Assembly (NCBI RefSeq): GCF_001640025.1 | Contig: NC_031674.1 | Coordinates: 62,001-126,000, forward strand | Direction: 5' to 3' | DNA: 64,000 nucleotides | Origin: Sugiyamaella lignohabitans | Lineage: Eukaryota > Ascomycota > Dipodascomycetes > Dipodascales > Trichomonascaceae | Part shown: positions 63,845 through 64,000 of the stretch, piece after piece | How positions within the stretch are numbered: the first letter of the stretch is position 1 | Layout of the letters: every line of letters begins with the position of its first letter | Made by a program: the position numbers and the translations under genes | Notes under the pieces: generated by a model | Told to the model about the DNA's origin: nothing | What the model saw: the letters and a program-made list of their open reading frames with translations, nothing else | Databases searched by the model: none

Positions 63845-64000
63845 TTTCTCTACTGTTTAAGATCAGTTTATAATACAACTGGTACTTCTACCTTTTATAG
63901 GGCTTTTTTTTCAAACTTTTGATGGCTCCTACCTGCGATCTAACCACTATCTAGATGTGGGTATCATCTCACGCGTCAGACAAGTACACCCTAACCCAAT
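63845..64000. promoter_or_regulatory. PPH3 promoter with ACGCGT and Tbf1-like words
   Basis: ACGCGT (63971-63976) lies 127 bp before the PPH3 ATG. ACCCTAACCC (63988-63997) lies about 145 bp before it. The window ends within this promoter. Confidence 0.45.

Overview
The window reads as nuclear DNA of a budding yeast (Saccharomycotina). The genes are compact and eukaryotic: condensin, Mediator, MCM, proteasome, fibrillarin, Tao3/Furry and Maf1. There are about 19 short coding introns, mostly 46-60 nt, with GTAAGT/GTATGT/GTGAGT donors and (T)ACTAAC/TCTAAC branch points lying only a few bases from the acceptor. CTG encodes leucine at conserved positions, for example Tyr-Leu-Lys-Thr-Tyr in Pre9, which argues against the CTG-Ser clade. 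Intron density, a HomolD-like box before RPL17 and a UBR7/Mlo2-type gene argue against a close Saccharomyces relative. An early-diverging lineage is plausible; the species cannot be named from sequence alone. No mobile element, CRISPR array, rRNA or convincing tRNA was seen.

Layout: 1-11 kb holds VTC5-like (SPX, polyphosphate), ARP6 (SWR1 complex), SMC4 (condensin) and COQ5 (ubiquinone). 11-18 kb holds a four-exon mitochondrial AAA+-like protein, URN1 (WW/FF splicing factor), PRE9 (proteasome alpha3) and an F-box protein with RPEL-like motifs. 18-31 kb holds TAO3 (about 2,760 residues), a 1.7-kb gene-poor stretch, NOP1 and RPL17. 31-42 kb holds COY1, FUN26, MED20, HOS1, BFR1 and a Dal5/Fen2-family permease. 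42-53 kb holds a DDB1/Mms1-type beta-propeller protein, FYV7, a large PPR protein, SPC3 and a five-exon sugar-porter-like MFS protein with a 27-nt microexon. 53-64 kb holds UGA2 (succinate-semialdehyde dehydrogenase), a UBR7-type protein, RAD57, MCM2, MAF1, a small unknown ORF and PPH3 (PP4 catalytic subunit).

Genes alternate strand almost one by one (21 of 27 neighbouring pairs switch), so most intergenic spaces are shared promoters or shared terminators. Recurrent promoter words appear: ACGCGA/ACGCGT (MBF-like) before SMC4, RAD57, MCM2, PPH3 and the DDB1-like gene; CCCTAA (Tbf1-like) before COQ5, NOP1, FYV7, HOS1 and PPH3; and ATCACGTG (Cbf1-like) in four intergenic regions. The most noteworthy items are the RPEL-like F-box protein, the roughly 95-residue insertion in the PP4 catalytic domain, the AAA+-like protein with an Asn-Asn Walker B, a 58-codon ORF overlapping the SPC3 start, Rpn4-like boxes inside the PRE9 intron, and the two-start UGA2. 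Homology statements rest on recognition of protein families, not on database searches.
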